Source of the DNA: Bacillota bacterium
GTDB lineage: Bacteria; Bacillota; Dehalobacteriia; UBA4068
NCBI GenBank assembly: GCA_009778255.1
Contig: WRKD01000104.1
Span: 1 to 6,541 of the forward strand
Direction of reading: 5' to 3'
DNA: 6,541 nt
Below, piece after piece: positions 5,681-6,541 of the stretch (its first letter is position 1; the number at the start of each line of letters is the position of its first letter). The notes beneath the pieces are model-generated. The model made no database searches. It worked only from the letters and a program-made list of their open reading frames with translations, and was not told the DNA's origin. The translations under genes and the position numbers were made by a program.

Positions 5681-6541
5681 TTATTCTTGCCAATCATAAG
5701 CAATATCTTCAAACGAAGTATAAGCCCGGCGTATAAGCAGTTTAACCTCCCCTACCGGACCATTACGATGTTTAGCCACTATTACCTGAACAATATCGGT
5801 TAAAGGAGAGCTATACCCTGGTTGCGGCATTTCTGCCTCATCTTCGCCCTCTCTATCTCTTTGCTGATGCAGCATTATCACCACATCGGCGTCTTGCTCT
5901 AAGGCGCCGGATTCCCGTAAATGGCTGAGATTAGGCGCCTCCATGCCCTTACCTCTGCCTCTTATTTTTTCTGCCTCGCGTGATAATTGAGATAAAGCCA
6001 ATACAGGTAAGTCTAGTTCCTTGGCCAAGGCTTTTAAAGAGCGGGAAAACTCCGCTACCTCTGTTTGACGGTTTTCTGAACGCCGTCCTCCTACCGCCTG
6101 CATCAGTTGAATATAATCCACCACCACCAAGTCGAGGCCCTTTTTTTCCAGCATCAGTTTACGGCATTTACTACGCATTTCACTAATACTAATAACTGCG
6201 CTGTCGTCTATATAGATTTCCGCAGCAGAAAGTGGCAACAATGCTTGCGAAAGACGGCCAAAATCTTCGGCGCTAGCCATACCTTTTCTTACATTACCTA
6301 AATTAACCTCTGCCTGAGTGCATAACATACGCTGCACCAGTTGCTCTTTAGGCATTTCCAATGAAAAAACAGCAACGCGCTTGCCATACTTTACTGCCGC
6401 GCGCTGAGCAATATTTAAAGCCATAGTAGTTTTGCCCACTCCGGGGCGGGAAGCTAATATAATAAGATCGCTTTTTTGCAGACCGGAAAGTAGTTTATCT
6501 AAATCACGAAAAGTGGGCAAGCCGGTAACGCCATCTCGTGC
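5681..6541 (-). CDS. dnaB: Replicative DNA helicase DnaB, C-terminal part (5' end outside window)
   Basis: DnaB is the hexameric 5'-3' helicase that unwinds DNA at the replication fork. The open frame continues through the right edge, so only the last 286 residues are seen, roughly 60% of a usual protein of about 450. This is the RecA-like motor domain. Counting from the edge, Walker A is SRPGVGKT (31-38, K37). The H1a glutamate is in SLEMPKEQ (E62). Walker B is LVVVDYIQLM (138-147, D142), and motif H3 is LALSQLSR (181-188). LRESGALEQDADVV (208-221) is H4. KHRNG (257-261) carries the Lys and Arg finger that reach into the neighbouring subunit's ATP site. An acidic, probably disordered stretch (about 228-240) precedes the last strands. 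The linker reads TGLPTFRDLD, one residue shorter than the common TGxPTGFxxLD. The TTG at 6520 is an internal codon, not the start. The hisA-like gene follows 63 bases downstream. Confidence 0.96.
   Translation of the reverse strand, partial: ARDGVTGLPTFRDLDKLLSGLQKSDLIILASRPGVGKTTMALNIAQRAAVKYGKRVAVFSLEMPKEQLVQRMLCTQAEVNLGNVRKGMASAEDFGRLSQALLPLSAAEIYIDDSAVISISEMRSKCRKLMLEKKGLDLVVVDYIQLMQAVGGRRSENRQTEVAEFSRSLKALAKELDLPVLALSQLSREAEKIRGRGKGMEAPNLSHLRESGALEQDADVVIMLHQQRDREGEDEAEMPQPGYSSPLTDIVQVIVAKHRNGPVGEVKLLIRRAYTSFEDIAYDWQE

Noticed and set aside
6518..6520. TTG at 6520 as the dnaB start
   Set aside because: The frame stays open to 6541 and reads ARDGVTG, which matches the linker before the helicase domain, so it is an internal codon of a gene cut by the edge.

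Overview
The window holds six protein-coding genes, two on the left (+ strand), then mutL on the - strand, a DJ-1/PfpI gene on the + strand, and a - strand hisA-like/dnaB pair. The sixth gene, dnaB, runs off the right edge. Shine-Dalgarno sites are strong (AAGGAGG before two genes), promoters have TGn-extended TATAAT boxes, and MutL carries the endonuclease motif that methyl-directed Gammaproteobacteria lack. This fits a bacterium of Bacillota-like type, but nothing here fixes the phylum. I see no phage, transposon, CRISPR, tRNA or rRNA sequence.

Layout. 1-252 is non-coding: a possible fragment of a dispersed palindromic repeat at the very edge (1-20), then the promoter and leader of a Fic-domain gene (253-1026). 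That gene is clearly lower in GC than its right-hand neighbour. At 1027-1142 lies a promoter for a standalone pntAA-like gene (1143-2315), the NAD(H)-binding alpha-1 subunit of proton-translocating transhydrogenase. A strong bidirectional terminator (2315-2347) closes it and also serves the convergent mutL (2366-4240). mutL diverges from a small DJ-1/PfpI-family gene (4285-4875) across 44 bp. That gene converges, 13 bp apart, on a hisA-like gene (4889-5617), which lies 63 bp downstream of dnaB (5681 to beyond 6541) on the same strand.

How the genes relate. This is mostly a patchwork of single-gene units: DNA replication (DnaB), mismatch repair (MutL), nicotinamide-nucleotide metabolism (PntAA), a stress/glyoxalase-type family member (DJ-1/PfpI), and a regulatory AMP-transferase (Fic). 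Two genes stand without their usual partners. pntAA has no pntAB or pntB beside it, and the hisA-like gene has no his neighbours.

Most notable point. The HisA-like protein keeps the fold signatures and three catalytic-site residues (D8, D128, T165). It has lost the Asp of the RDGT loop, here RAGA, along with the Arg of GGGxR and the QGDY loop. It is either an altered HisA or a paralogue doing something else. No complete novel multi-gene system is visible in these 6.5 kb.
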